From contig JAJDDV010000218.1 in the NCBI GenBank assembly GCA_029260135.1, forward strand, positions 1 to 64,000: a DNA stretch of 64,000 nt, given 5' to 3'. This stretch comes from Phycisphaerae bacterium (GTDB lineage Bacteria; Planctomycetota; Phycisphaerae; UBA1845). Below, one piece after another: positions 44,891 to 54,817 of the stretch (position 1 is the stretch's first letter; each line of letters opens with the position of its first letter). A program made the position numbers and the translations under genes. The notes beneath the pieces are model-generated. The model saw only the letters and a program-made list of their open reading frames with translations, made no database searches and had not been told where the DNA came from.

Positions 44891-46873
44891 CTACGAATCC
44901 TTGATCAAGTTCTCCACAACGCCAGGATCGGCCAGCGTGGACGTATCACCGATGTCCTCGGGCTTCCCTTCGGCAATCCTCCGCAAAATCCGTCGCATGA
45001 TCTTACCGGAGCGCGTCTTCGGCAGACCCGGTGCCCAGTGAACGACATCCGGCGCCGCGATCGGACCAATCTCCTTGCGAACGTGCTTGACCAGTTCCTT
45101 CTTCAACTCGTCAGTGTACGCCTCGCCCGTCTTGAGCGTCACATAGGCGTAGATCCCCTGCCCCTTGATCTCGTGCGGATACCCCACCACGGCGGCCTCG
45201 GTCACCTTCGCGTGTGAAACCAGCGCGCTCTCAACCTCGGCCGTTCCCATCCGGTGACCCGAAACGTTGATGACGTCATCGATGCGGCCCGTGATCCAGT
45301 AGTACCCGTCCTCGTCGCGCTTGCAGCCGTCGCCCGTGAAGTAGAGACCCGGGCAGCGACTGAAGTAGATTTCCTTGAAACGCTCATGCTCACCGTAAAC
45401 CGTCCGCATGATACCAGGCCACGGCTCTTCAATGAACAACGCACCGCTGCACGCACCGTCCAGTCTCTTGTTCTGATCATCCAGTAGCAGCGGCTTGACC
45501 CCGAAGAAAGGAAGCGTAGCCGAACCGGGTTTCGTGGCCGTCGCACCGGGCAGCGGCGTGATCAAGATCCCGCCCGTCTCCGTCTGCCACCACGTGTCGA
45601 CAATCGGGCACGTCTCCTTCCCGACCAAACGGTGATACCACATCCACGCCTCGGGGTTAATCGGCTCGCCCACCGTACCCAACAGGCGCAGGCTCGAAAG
45701 ATCTCGCTTCTTCACCGGATCGTCGCCCTCACGCATGATCGCCCGGATCGCCGTCGGCGCCGTGTAGAACTGGTTGACCTTGAACTTGTCCACGACATCC
45801 CAGAACCGCCCGGCATCGGGATACGTCGGAATACCCTCGAACATCAGCGTCGTCGCGCCACTGCAAAGCGGCCCATAGACAATATAGGAGTGACCGGTCA
45901 CCCAGCCGATGTCGGCCGTACACCAATAGACGTCACCGTCGTGGTAGTCGAAGACGTACTTGAACGTCGTAGCCGTGTAGACCATGTATCCGCCGATCGT
46001 GTGGAGCACGCCCTTGGGCTTCCCCGTCGAACCCGATGTATAAAGAATGAACAGCGGATCCTCAGCGTCCATCCACTCCGGTTCGCACTCCGGTGACGCG
46101 TTCTTCATCGTGTCGTGCCACCAATGGTCACGCCCGGCCTTCATGTCGACGGCCACCTTCTCAGGACCCACCCGCTGCGACACGATGCAGGTCTTCACGA
46201 CGACCCCTTGCTTCGCCGCGAGATCCATCGCCTCATCCGCATTCGCTTTGAGGTTGACCGGCTTGGCGCCGCGGAAGACCCCGTCCGTCGTCACGAGAAA
46301 CTCGCACGTACAATCGACAATCCGGTCAGCCAGCGAATCGGGACTGAAACCGCCGAACACGATGGAATGGATCGCACCGATCCGCGCACAGCCGAGCATC
46401 GCGATCGCCAGCTCGGGAATCATCGGCATGTAGATCGAGACCCGATCGCCCTTCTTGACGCCGTACGTCTTGAGAACATTGGCGAATTTGCAGACCTCCG
46501 CATGAAGTTCCCGATACGTCATCCGCGCGTCTTCGCCAGGCTCGTTGCCTTCCCAGAGAATCGCCTCCTGATCGCCGCGGGTCTTCAAGTGGCGATCCAG
46601 CGCGTTGTAAGTGATGTTCGTCTTCGCCCCGACGAAGTACTGGATCGAGATCTCGTTCGAGAAATCATATTCTCGGACTTTGCTCCACCGCTTCTGCCAG
46701 AAGAACTGGTCTGCCATCTCCGTCCAGAACCCGTCAGGATCGTCAACGGATCGCTGATACATCTCGCGATACTGCTCGATCGAAGGGATATGGGCCTTCG
46801 CCTGAAACGCACGGGGCGAAGAAAAAAGACGGGCACCGGATTCGGTGGCATCGCGTGTGAGCGTCTCGGCCAT
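44891..46873 (-). CDS. acs: Acetyl-CoA synthetase (AMP-forming)
   Basis: 660 residues, the usual length. Activates acetate to acetyl-CoA via acetyl-AMP in the cytoplasm. Visible motifs: [19 protein letters not shown] (P-loop-like), [35 protein letters not shown], and the C-terminal [18 protein letters not shown] with the Lys that is controlled by acetylation in other bacteria. ATG 46873 has AAGGAG upstream. Confidence 0.97.
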   Translation of the reverse strand: MAETLTRDATESGARLFSSPRAFQAKAHIPSIEQYREMYQRSVDDPDGFWTEMADQFFWQKRWSKVREYDFSNEISIQYFVGAKTNITYNALDRHLKTRGDQEAILWEGNEPGEDARMTYRELHAEVCKFANVLKTYGVKKGDRVSIYMPMIPELAIAMLGCARIGAIHSIVFGGFSPDSLADRIVDCTCEFLVTTDGVFRGAKPVNLKANADEAMDLAAKQGVVVKTCIVSQRVGPEKVAVDMKAGRDHWWHDTMKNASPECEPEWMDAEDPLFILYTSGSTGKPKGVLHTIGGYMVYTATTFKYVFDYHDGDVYWCTADIGWVTGHSYIVYGPLCSGATTLMFEGIPTYPDAGRFWDVVDKFKVNQFYTAPTAIRAIMREGDDPVKKRDLSSLRLLGTVGEPINPEAWMWYHRLVGKETCPIVDTWWQTETGGILITPLPGATATKPGSATLPFFGVKPLLLDDQNKRLDGACSGALFIEEPWPGIMRTVYGEHERFKEIYFSRCPGLYFTGDGCKRDEDGYYWITGRIDDVINVSGHRMGTAEVESALVSHAKVTEAAVVGYPHEIKGQGIYAYVTLKTGEAYTDELKKELVKHVRKEIGPIAAPDVVHWAPGLPKTRSGKIMRRILRRIAEGKPEDIGDTSTLADPGVVENLIKDS

Positions 46874-46958
46874 GAGTTGATACTCCTTGCGTTTACGTTA
46901 TGGGTCTGGCCCGGAAAACTCCGATGGTGTCACTCCCCAGCGCTACCGGGATACGTAG

Positions 46959-48362
46959 TTACGTTGATGTATCGTCCACGTCAACCGCCGACACCAACTC
47001 ATCGGCGACGTCAGCCCCGCCTTCGTCGCCATCGAGCAGATTCACGAGCGCATCGGCCGTTCGTTGCGTGGCCCCCTGATGATCACGGACAACCTCACGG
47101 GCGCAACGACCCAGTTCGACCGCTCGCCCACCTTCGTCCCGTAATATCGTCGCCACGACCGAGGCCAGGGACTCGGCGGACTCGACGACACGAACGGCGC
47201 CACGCCCCTGCAACGCGTCTATCGGAAGCTCGAAGTTGTCGGTGTGCGGACCGACCACAATCGGCTTGCCCAGTGCAGCCACTTCCATCGGGTCCGAGCC
47301 TCCCATCGGAACCAGCGAACGCCCCACGAAGACCACGCCGGCGAGCGAGTAGAACTTGCGTAACTCACCCATCGTGTCACCCAGGATGACCGACGAATCG
47401 CCGACGGGCGGAGCGCTTCCCGCTGTGTGTTCGCTTCGCCGAAGGCAGTCGAAACCGACTCGCGCAATCAACCGCGCGACTTCATCAAAACGCTCCGGTT
47501 TCCTGGGTACGATCGCCAGCAGCGGCGCTGCGACATCGCCACCAGTCAGTGAACCACATTGCACGCTCCGTGCCGCACCGCGCCACGTGCGCAGCAATCG
47601 CTCATACGCATCAAGAACGATCGCCTCCTCACCCGGTCCCGTACTTCCACACACCCATAGCGTGCGCGACGAAGCAATGCCCATCGCACGCGCAAGCGCA
47701 TCCGCACCGTCAACATGATCACAAACGGCAGCCGAATCCCATTTCATGGAAGACGTCACAACGACTCGCGCAGACGGAACACCCAATTCTCGAAACCGAG
47801 ATGCAATCGTCTCGTCCTGCGCGCCGACCCACGTGAGATCACGGAACATCGATCGCGCCAACGACCCCAACCGACGCAAACGCCTCGCGCTTCGATCCGT
47901 CAATCGACCGTTGACCACCGCGACGGGAATCCCACGACGCCTCGCCAGCCGCACCAGGTTGTACCACACCTCCTGCTCGACCAGCACAATCAGGCTCGGA
48001 CGTACGCGACGCAACACGCGCGACACAACCAAACGAAAGTCGAGAGGAAATCGAAAGACCTTCTCGCGGCCATAGAGTTGAACCGCTCGCGCAAACCCCG
48101 TGTCCGTCGTCGTCGAAACGACGATGTCCACGTCGCCGCAACGCTCCCGCAACGCATCGACAAGCCGAGGCGTCGCGTTGATCTCCCCAAGCGATACCGC
48201 GTGGATCCAGATCCGCGACCGATCGCTGGCGAACGCTCGAACGAACCCCAGCCGCTCACTCCAACCCCGACGGTTCTTCCCCACGAACACCATCTGATAG
48301 AGCAGGACCGGAAGGTATACCAGCCCCGCCAACAAGTAGACAAGATCAGCGATCAGCCACAT
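46959..48362 (-). CDS. waaA: 3-deoxy-D-manno-octulosonic acid (Kdo) transferase
   Basis: 467 residues from ATG 48362, chosen because the hydrophobic N-terminal anchor MWLIADLVYLLAGLVYLPVLL fits WaaA; the open frame reaches further upstream to 48530. GT-B fold signatures: RIWIHAVSLGEINATPRLV, VSTTTDTGFARA, FPLDFRLVVSRVLRRVRPSLIVLVE (with the conserved E of the base region), VVNGRLTDRSARR, GDTMGELRKFYSLAGVVFVGRSLVPMGG. It transfers Kdo from CMP-Kdo to lipid A precursors at the inner membrane, so a Gram-negative lipopolysaccharide is expected. Longer than E. coli WaaA (about 425). Confidence 0.93.
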   Translation of the reverse strand: MWLIADLVYLLAGLVYLPVLLYQMVFVGKNRRGWSERLGFVRAFASDRSRIWIHAVSLGEINATPRLVDALRERCGDVDIVVSTTTDTGFARAVQLYGREKVFRFPLDFRLVVSRVLRRVRPSLIVLVEQEVWYNLVRLARRRGIPVAVVNGRLTDRSARRLRRLGSLARSMFRDLTWVGAQDETIASRFRELGVPSARVVVTSSMKWDSAAVCDHVDGADALARAMGIASSRTLWVCGSTGPGEEAIVLDAYERLLRTWRGAARSVQCGSLTGGDVAAPLLAIVPRKPERFDEVARLIARVGFDCLRRSEHTAGSAPPVGDSSVILGDTMGELRKFYSLAGVVFVGRSLVPMGGSDPMEVAALGKPIVVGPHTDNFELPIDALQGRGAVRVVESAESLASVVATILRDEGGRAVELGRCAREVVRDHQGATQRTADALVNLLDGDEGGADVADELVSAVDVDDTST

Positions 48363-48454
48363 AAGGCGCGTGATCCTACCATACAGCAGCCCGGACACCA
48401 CCAAACCGTCCCGACGCCCCCCCACCTGATTCTCAAAACGCAACCGCAAACACG

Positions 48455-48877
48455 CTACCGGAATCGTTTCGTTCGGATCTGCTCGATCTGCACGAAATCG
48501 TGGTGCTTGCCCTTGTTCATTCCAGGGCACATTTGGTGCGCAGAATTCCAGGCGTCCTGCGAACGCAGATTCTCATTCCAGAAAGGCCAGGTACGGCATT
48601 GGATAGGCCGAACCGAGTGAATCCGACACGACGTCCTCTTGCCATGACGCTCGAGGAACACGCAGTCGCCGCCCGGAAGCTCCGTGAGGCTATACCGCAA
48701 ACCGACCCGTCGAACTTCCGACTTCTCCAGCCAGCCATCCGTACGTCCGAGAAACGCCGCGATCCGCCGGATGTCATCCTTCGTCACCCACACGAATCCC
48801 GGAGCACCGCTGCAGCAGTTTCCACACTGCGTACATTCGAAGCTCAGACCTGTCTGATACCACTTCGGACGCGTCAT
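48455..48877 (-). CDS. YkgJ-type cysteine-cluster protein
   Basis: About 140 residues: FECTQCGNCCSG near the start, GGDCVFLE, CRIHSVRPIQCRTWPFW, and a last CPG. This is the Cys pattern of the YkgJ/UPF0153 zinc-or-iron-sulfur cluster family, function unknown. The start was set at ATG 48877 close to the conserved core; ATG 48895 and the open frame to 48973 are alternatives. Located 92 bases upstream of waaA. Confidence 0.8.
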   Translation of the reverse strand: MTRPKWYQTGLSFECTQCGNCCSGAPGFVWVTKDDIRRIAAFLGRTDGWLEKSEVRRVGLRYSLTELPGGDCVFLERHGKRTSCRIHSVRPIQCRTWPFWNENLRSQDAWNSAHQMCPGMNKGKHHDFVQIEQIRTKRFR

Positions 48878-49157
48878 AACACTCACGTTGTTCATCCCGA
48901 CCCAGGGCATGACGTCACCGCTCCACCGCGGCCTCGCCAAACTCAAAAGCGATCCCACCACCATGTCAAACAAACGAAGGGTCCGATACCGTTCCTCATC
49001 CTACTCGCCGCATAACGTATGGTCTAGATGGTCGTGGCCCGTCATACGCGCGGTGAATCCGTCACACCCAGGCTACGACCTCATGACGGTTGAAGGAACG
49101 GTTCTGTGCTGACCACGTCGCGGTCGGCACGACCGACCTCAGGGGAAAAGGCCGGTA

Positions 49158-50489
49158 ATGTCGAAGCACAGCCTGACTTGGATCGCGATCATCGTGGTCA
49201 TCACCACGATGTTCCTCAAGCTCCCACCCATGGTCGCCAAGCAGGACGCCGTCCTCCGAACCTACGGTGCCCTCGTCGAAGTCGACGCGCTCGCACGCCA
49301 GAAGTACGTCGAGCCCGTCCTCGATGACCGCCTCGTCCACGGCGCGATCCGCGGAATGATGATGCAGCTCGACCCCTACAGCGGCTACATCGCACCCAAC
49401 GAACTGCCTGCCTTTGAAAGACGAAACGACGGCGAGTACATCGGAATCGGCGTCGAACTCGGATACCGCGACGGGCACCTCGAGGTCGTGGCACCCATCG
49501 AAGAGAGCCCGGCCGCACTCGCCGGAATCCTCGCCGGGGATACGCTCCTCGCAATCGACGGCCGCGACGTCGAGGGATACTCCGTCTTTGACGTCGAAGA
49601 ACTGCTCGCCGGCCCGCCCGGCTCCAGCGTGCGGCTCGAAGTGCTTCACCCCGGCGATGCCCAAGCGCACGAAATAGACGTGATCCGCGGCGCAGTCACC
49701 ATGACCACCGTTCGCGGATTCGCCCGCGACACCGAAGGAAACTGGATCTACCTGATCGATGAGCAGAAAGGCATCGGCTACATCCGAATCAGCAGCTTCC
49801 TCGGGAGCACCATGCGCGAATTCGACGCCGTCACCGCACAGCTCCTCCGCCACGATCGTAGCAACCTGATCCTCGATCTGAGATTCAACCCCGGCGGAAT
49901 CATGAAACAAGCCATCGCCATGGTCGATCGCTTCATCGACGGCGGTTCAATCGTCTCCACCGTCAACCGGCGCAACGCCGTCCACGACTATCGCGCAAGA
50001 CCTCGGACGCCCTTGGCAAACGTGGGACTGGTCGTGCTCGTCAACGGAGCAACCGCCAGCGCCGCAGAGATCGTAGCCGGCGCGCTCCAGGACCATGGCC
50101 GAGCCAAAATCATTGGGCAACGAACCTTCGGTAAAGGCTGCGTCCAGCACATGATCTACCTCACCGAGCACGCAGCCGCCGTAAGCCTGACCACCGCCTA
50201 CTACCGCCTGCCAAACGGTCGGATTATTCACCGCACGCCCAAGAACCGCGACTCCGATCACTGGGGTGTCACGCCGGATAGGGAAGTCTACTTGAGCGAG
50301 TCCGAGGTTCGCGCCATCGCCGAGCGACGCCGTGAAATCGATCGGCGCAACGTCGCCCTGTCGCCCAGCGGACCTGCCGCCGACTCCGAGGTCTACCGCG
50401 ATCCACAACTCCGCGACGCCCTCGCACTGTTACGACAGGCTCTCGCGACCCACCCTCCCACGAGAGCGCCATCCACAGCCGCCCGCTAA
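49158..50489 (+). CDS. C-terminal processing protease (S41 family)
   Basis: 443 residues. N-terminal signal/anchor (LTWIAIIVVITTMFLKLPP), PDZ domain about 85-170 (GIGVELGYRDGHLEVVAPIEESPAALAGILAGD), then the S41 core: SNLILDLRFNPGG, LVVLVNGATASAAEIVAGALQDHG with nucleophilic Ser (about 303), and IIGQRTFGKGCVQ with catalytic Lys (about 325). Cuts periplasmic proteins near their C termini. The GGGGAAAAGG before ATG 49158 is a possible ribosome binding site. Residues after about 400 are low-complexity. Confidence 0.94.
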   Translation: MSKHSLTWIAIIVVITTMFLKLPPMVAKQDAVLRTYGALVEVDALARQKYVEPVLDDRLVHGAIRGMMMQLDPYSGYIAPNELPAFERRNDGEYIGIGVELGYRDGHLEVVAPIEESPAALAGILAGDTLLAIDGRDVEGYSVFDVEELLAGPPGSSVRLEVLHPGDAQAHEIDVIRGAVTMTTVRGFARDTEGNWIYLIDEQKGIGYIRISSFLGSTMREFDAVTAQLLRHDRSNLILDLRFNPGGIMKQAIAMVDRFIDGGSIVSTVNRRNAVHDYRARPRTPLANVGLVVLVNGATASAAEIVAGALQDHGRAKIIGQRTFGKGCVQHMIYLTEHAAAVSLTTAYYRLPNGRIIHRTPKNRDSDHWGVTPDREVYLSESEVRAIAERRREIDRRNVALSPSGPAADSEVYRDPQLRDALALLRQALATHPPTRAPSTAAR

Positions 50490-50833
50490 CGACCCCTGCG
50501 ATAACGCTCCAACCTCCGCTCGATAATGCGCAGGGTGCATTCTGATGCACCTTCCTCACGGGGTGCCATGCCCAAGCCGAAGGCGCGGGCATGCTGTGTG
50601 GCACCGGTTTCCATCCGGTGGACCGCTCCCCAACTGCCAGGATCGCTCTGCCGATAGGGCCTGGCGCGCAGCTCGATGCACCTTCCGACCGCTCCCCCCT
50701 TGACAAGGGGGGATTCAGGGGGGTCTGTTTCTTTGACTGAGAACTGACGACTGACCACTGATCCCCCTTGGATCACTCCCCCCAATCTGCTACCCTATAC
50801 ACTCGTAAAGGCCATTCACCGGAACCCGAGGCC
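50490..50833. repeat. Intergenic palindromic repeat cluster
   Basis: 344 bases with no gene. CATGCCCAAGCCGAAGGCGC then GGGCATG (about 50568-50594) folds as a hairpin and resembles the motif at 5178. GGCACCGGTTTCCATCCGGTG follows at about 50602. CCCCCCTTGACAAGGGGGGA with the following TTCAGGGGGGTCTGTTT lies at 50694-50730 and recurs near 54550 and 62580. Confidence 0.85.
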
Positions 50834-52309
50834 ATGCCCACGCGCATCATCTTGATCGCCGTTGCGGCCGTGACAACCACTGTTGTCGTGCAGGCCGACG
50901 AAGTGCTCTATCGGTATGAGGGGAATGTCGTACCGTATGACGCATCGGCCGAATGGCTTATCTTTGATCCATGCGAGCCGCCGTGCAGTGAATCCATCGA
51001 GAATGGTCATTTCGTCCTTCGGTTCGATGATGGCGGCAACTCGGCGAACTATAGTCACTTGATAGCTTCGTCGACGGATGTCCCCCCGCCTACATTATGG
51101 GTAGAGTGGCGGTTCCGATCCAATCGTCCGATCGGACCGAACTTTTTTGCCTGCGATGGCCAGTTGTCGATTACATATCGGAACACTCAAGAGACCGTCA
51201 ACATGTACGGCAACGCGGCAATCTCGCGGAGTGGTGACGATGCGATCTTCGGCCTGGACATCGACGAGGTACACACGTATCGCTTCGAGAGTCTGGACGG
51301 GCAAGACTATCGAGTATCGGTGGATGGTGAGGTTTTCATTGACGTTCGCTTTGATAATGACACGTTCGGTGCCCACTATCTACAACTCCGCGGCCAGGGC
51401 GGCTGCACCGCCTTTCCCAATGCTATCAATGAATGGGATTTCGTGCGGTACGGAACGATTTCGTTCGGGGAGCAGATCATCGCCTCCGACCCGCCGGCCG
51501 GAATGCTGAACAGCGCTCAGCACGGCAGTCTCGATCGCTTCACCGTGACCTTTGACGCGGCCAACTACGTCTACATCGACGAAGTAACCGTCAACGTTAC
51601 CGGCGGCATCGCGCCCACCGTGATCCATACCCGCCGTCGGGAAAACGATGAGCCGGACACCGTGGAGATTGTCTTGGATCGCCCGATCCCCCTGAATCAG
51701 ACAACGACCTTCACCTTTAACGATGGTACGGCCACGAACGTTGTCGAGTACACGTTGCAGCGGATCGATACCGACGGGGATGGCCTGTTCGACGACACGG
51801 ATAATTGCCCGAATCATCCCAACTCGGCCCAGGCGGATTGCGACAACGACGGTGAGGGCGACGTCTGCGCTATGGCTGACTGTGCCGGCGTCCCGGCCTG
51901 CGGCGACTGCAACGGCAACCTCCTTCCCGACGGCTGTGAGCCCGACACCGACGGTGACGGCCTGATTGACCTTTGCGATCCCTGCCCGCAGGAATTCGTC
52001 AACGACGAAGACGGTGACGGCGTGTGTTTCCCAGCCGATCAATGTCCGACGGATGCCGGCAAACTAGTTCCAGGCCTCTGCGGCTGCGGCATGTCGGACG
52101 TGGACTCCGACCTCGACACCGTGCCCGACTGCCAGGATCGCTGTCCTGGCCAAGATGACCTTCGCGATGCCAACGACAACGGCAATCCCGACTGCCTGGA
52201 GCCCGACATCGTTCCAACCGCATCCACCTGGGGTCTGGCGATCCTGGCGGTTGCGCTGCTATGTCTGGCCCGAAGACTCTTCAGACGCCACCGCCACAAC
52301 GCCGCATGA
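50834..52309 (+). CDS. Exported protein with LamG-like domain, TSP3 calcium repeats and IPTL-type sorting signal
   Basis: 491 residues from ATG 50834 (GAGG seven bases before). Signal peptide ends near VVVQADEV. Residues 20-210 form a beta-sandwich resembling concanavalin-like/LamG domains (EWRFRSNRPIG, YRVSVDGEVFIDVRF). A fibronectin-like stretch follows, then calcium loops: DTDGDGLFDDTDNCPNHP, DCDNDGEGDVCAMADC, DCNGNLLPDGCEPDTDGDGL, DEDGDGVCFPADQCP. The C terminus VPTASTWGLAILAVALLCLARRLFRR copies the IPTL-CTERM pattern (IPTLSEWG, one membrane helix, basic tail), predicting sorting to the cell surface. Confidence 0.88.
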   Translation: MPTRIILIAVAAVTTTVVVQADEVLYRYEGNVVPYDASAEWLIFDPCEPPCSESIENGHFVLRFDDGGNSANYSHLIASSTDVPPPTLWVEWRFRSNRPIGPNFFACDGQLSITYRNTQETVNMYGNAAISRSGDDAIFGLDIDEVHTYRFESLDGQDYRVSVDGEVFIDVRFDNDTFGAHYLQLRGQGGCTAFPNAINEWDFVRYGTISFGEQIIASDPPAGMLNSAQHGSLDRFTVTFDAANYVYIDEVTVNVTGGIAPTVIHTRRRENDEPDTVEIVLDRPIPLNQTTTFTFNDGTATNVVEYTLQRIDTDGDGLFDDTDNCPNHPNSAQADCDNDGEGDVCAMADCAGVPACGDCNGNLLPDGCEPDTDGDGLIDLCDPCPQEFVNDEDGDGVCFPADQCPTDAGKLVPGLCGCGMSDVDSDLDTVPDCQDRCPGQDDLRDANDNGNPDCLEPDIVPTASTWGLAILAVALLCLARRLFRRHRHNAA

Positions 52310-52316
52310 AGTTGCG

Positions 52317-53930
52317 CTAAAACCGAACCGGCTCGTCGTACCGGCCATAAACCTCGACAAGACGTGACGTCAACTCCCCCACGGTCGCATAAGCTTTGAC
52401 CGCCTCGACGATCGCCGGCATCACGTTTGATCCCGCCTTCGCATCCGCCGACACGCGATCCAGCGCCGACGCTACCGCCGCACCATCCCGTTCCACGCGC
52501 ACCCGGTTGAGCCGTTTGACTTGCTCGCCGCACACTGTTTCGTCGAACGGATGAAACTCGACCTGCGGCTGCTCCTCGTCCAGCTCGTAGCAATTCACAC
52601 CGACTTTGCGCGTCTCACCGCGCTCGAGCTTGCGCAGATCCTCGTACGCCTGCTTCGAGACCGCCGCCTGTATGCGCCCGTCCGAGACCGCCTGCACGAT
52701 CCCGCCCTGCGCATCCAGCTCGTCCATCGCCCCGCGGATCTTCTCTTCCATCTGGTTGGTCAGTGTCTCGACGTAGTACGACCCCCCGAGCGGATCGACC
52801 GTGTCGCACAATCCCATCTCTTCGACGAGAATCTGCATGGTGCGCAGCGAAATCCGCGCCGCCTTCTCCGAGGGAATCGTGTACGCCTCGTCGTACGAAC
52901 AAAGAGCCATCGTCTGCGTACCGGAAAGGGCGCTGATCAGTGCATAGTACGCACTGCGGACGATGTTGTTCTCCGGCTGTTCGATCGTCAGACCGCCGCC
53001 GCCGCCCCCGGCGATCATTCGCATCCACATCGACTTGGGATTCTCCGTCCCGTACCGCTCCTTGAGCATGCTCGCCCAGAGTCGCCGCCCCGCTCGGAAC
53101 TTCGCCACCTGCTCGAACAGATTGCCGTGAATGTCGAAATTGAACGACAACCGCGAGGCGAACTCGTCGATCTTGAGCCCCCGCGCGAGTACATGATCGA
53201 TGTACGCCTTGGCGATACAAAATGCGTAAGCCATCTCCTGAACCGGGCTCGCACCCGATTCGCGTATGTGATAGCCGCAGACACTGACCGGGCTGTAAAG
53301 CGGTGCATGCTCGGCGCAGTAAAGAATCGTATCGCCGACCAGCTTGATCGACGGCTCCACCGGAAACACCCACGTGCCTCGGCCGATGAACTCCTTGAGA
53401 ATGTCGTTCTGCGCCGTCCCACGCAGTTGCTTGAGGTCATACCCCCGCTTCTGCGCCATCGCAAAATACATGGCGATGAGAACCGCCGCCGCGCCGTTGA
53501 TCGTCAGCGACACGGTGATCCGATCCAGATCGATCCCCGCAAACGCGATCTCGAAATCCTCCAGCGTGTCGACGGCCATACCGACGCGGCCGACCTCACC
53601 CTGAGCGAGCGGGTCGTCCGAGTCCAGACCGCACTGCGTCGGCAGATCAAACGCGACGTTAAGCCCCGTCTGACCGTTCGCGATGAGGTAACGAAACCGC
53701 TCGTTCGTTTCCGCAGGCTGCCCGAACCCGGCGTATTGACGCATCGTCCAAGGACGCTTGCGGTACATCAGATCGTGAATGCCGCGCGTAAACGGAAACG
53801 CACCAGGCTGCCCGACACCATCGGATCCGCCGCTCTGCTGAACATCTTCCGCCGTGTAGAGCGGCTTGATCTCGATGCCCGATTCGTTCACCACGCGCCG
53901 CGGCGATTTGTCGTTCTTTCCCGCCGTCAT
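52317..53930 (-). CDS. Methylmalonyl-CoA mutase-type large subunit
   Basis: 537 residues, the TIM-barrel domain of B12-dependent acyl-CoA mutases without the cobalamin domain, which is encoded by the next gene upstream. Seen: RPWTMRQYAGFG, NVAFDLPTQCGLDSDDP, VSLTINGAAAVLIAMY, GTAQNDILKEFIGRGTWVFP, AGRRLWASMLKERYG, GGSYYVETLTN. Tyr in RQYAGF and Arg in GRGTWVFP correspond to residues that bind the methylmalonyl carboxylate in classical mutase and are changed in isobutyryl- and hydroxyisobutyryl-CoA mutases; so methylmalonyl-CoA/succinyl-CoA is the likely pair (alignment from memory). ATG overlaps the small-subunit stop by four bases. Confidence 0.92.
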   Translation of the reverse strand: MTAGKNDKSPRRVVNESGIEIKPLYTAEDVQQSGGSDGVGQPGAFPFTRGIHDLMYRKRPWTMRQYAGFGQPAETNERFRYLIANGQTGLNVAFDLPTQCGLDSDDPLAQGEVGRVGMAVDTLEDFEIAFAGIDLDRITVSLTINGAAAVLIAMYFAMAQKRGYDLKQLRGTAQNDILKEFIGRGTWVFPVEPSIKLVGDTILYCAEHAPLYSPVSVCGYHIRESGASPVQEMAYAFCIAKAYIDHVLARGLKIDEFASRLSFNFDIHGNLFEQVAKFRAGRRLWASMLKERYGTENPKSMWMRMIAGGGGGGLTIEQPENNIVRSAYYALISALSGTQTMALCSYDEAYTIPSEKAARISLRTMQILVEEMGLCDTVDPLGGSYYVETLTNQMEEKIRGAMDELDAQGGIVQAVSDGRIQAAVSKQAYEDLRKLERGETRKVGVNCYELDEEQPQVEFHPFDETVCGEQVKRLNRVRVERDGAAVASALDRVSADAKAGSNVMPAIVEAVKAYATVGELTSRLVEVYGRYDEPVRF

Positions 53931-54325
53931 GACACCTTCTCGCGGATGAAACCGACAAGCGAGTCCAGCTCCGACCCGACGGCGAACACCCCGTCCACCC
54001 CCAGCGTGCGCAGCGCCTCCTGATCACGCTGCGGGATGTTCCCCCCCACGATCCACAGCTTGTCGCCCAGGCCGTATTCCTTTTGCAGCGCCCCGAATCG
54101 CTCACAAATCGGAACGTGCGAGCCGGAGAGGACCGACAACCCGATGACATCCACATCCTCATCCCGCGCGATGCGCGCGATTTCCTCCACCGACTTCCTG
54201 AGCCCCGTGTAGATTACCTCGAAACCCGCCTCCATCATCGCGCGCACGACGACCTTGGCACCGACGTCATGTCCGTCGAGACCAGGCTTAGCCACAAGCA
54301 CTCGAATTCTGTGACTCTCGTTCAT
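53927..54325 (-). CDS. B12-binding subunit of acyl-CoA mutase
   Basis: 132 residues, a complete cobalamin-binding Rossmann-like domain: VLVAKPGLDGHDVGAKVVVRAM with the lower-ligand DxHxxG (DGHDVG), VIGLSVLSGSHVPICE, and WIVGGNIPQRDQEALRTLGVDGVFAVGSE. Pairs with the large subunit downstream (ATGA overlap 53927-53930). Split large/small mutases are common in archaea and many bacteria. Confidence 0.95.
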   Translation of the reverse strand: MNESHRIRVLVAKPGLDGHDVGAKVVVRAMMEAGFEVIYTGLRKSVEEIARIARDEDVDVIGLSVLSGSHVPICERFGALQKEYGLGDKLWIVGGNIPQRDQEALRTLGVDGVFAVGSELDSLVGFIREKVS

Positions 54326-54817
54326 ACACTCACCTTCACCGAAGAGACGCTCCGCCGCGCCCTCACCTCATGACCCCATCACGAGAGGCTCGCGTCTTCG
54401 CCTTCCCCCATGTAGCGCCGCCCTTCATGGGCGGCGCCCACCCTTCATGGGCAGCGCCCACCCTTCATGGGCAGCGCCGGCCACGTAGCATCCGCTGTGC
54501 GGACCAACCGCTGTGCACTCCCGTAGGGTCCGCTGTGCGGACCAACCGCTCCCCCCTTGCCAAGGGAGGACTCAGGGGGGTCTGTTTCTGTTTCTTTCGT
54601 TTGCCGGGTGCCCCATTCTTGCGCAGCAAGGGTGGGGGACGGAACGGATAGCCGAAAGACCGTAGGGTCCGCTGTGCGGACCAACATCCGCAGCCTGAAA
54701 GGCCGCAAGATCTTAGCCGGTGGCAAGGCCGACTTGTCGGACGCCGCCACCGGACCACGTCACCCCCAACCATCGCGACCCTGTAAGGGTCGAAGAAGAT
54801 GTCATCCCAGACTGAAG
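54326..54817. repeat. Dense cluster of palindromic and tandem intergenic repeats
   Basis: 492 bases. About 54423-54478: near-tandem units of CACCCTTCATGGGCAGCGCC (20 bases, about three copies). GTAGGGTCCGCTGTGCGGACC, whose GGTCCGC-TGT-GCGGACC part is a perfect hairpin, at 54523-54543 and 54662-54682, with a partial copy near 54490. CCCCCCTTGCCAAGGGAGGA block at about 54550-54590. A long stem CCGGTGGC/GCCACCGG at 54717-54753 with an inner CCGA/TCGG stem. A hairpin CGACCCT-GTA-AGGGTCG at 54776-54792 lies 26 bases beyond the acyl-CoA dehydrogenase stop and may act in 3' end formation. ORFs here are artefacts of repeats. Confidence 0.88.

Noticed and set aside
52521-54023. 500-codon plus-strand ORF opposite the mutase
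   Set aside because: Shadow frame of the mutase genes; no domain.
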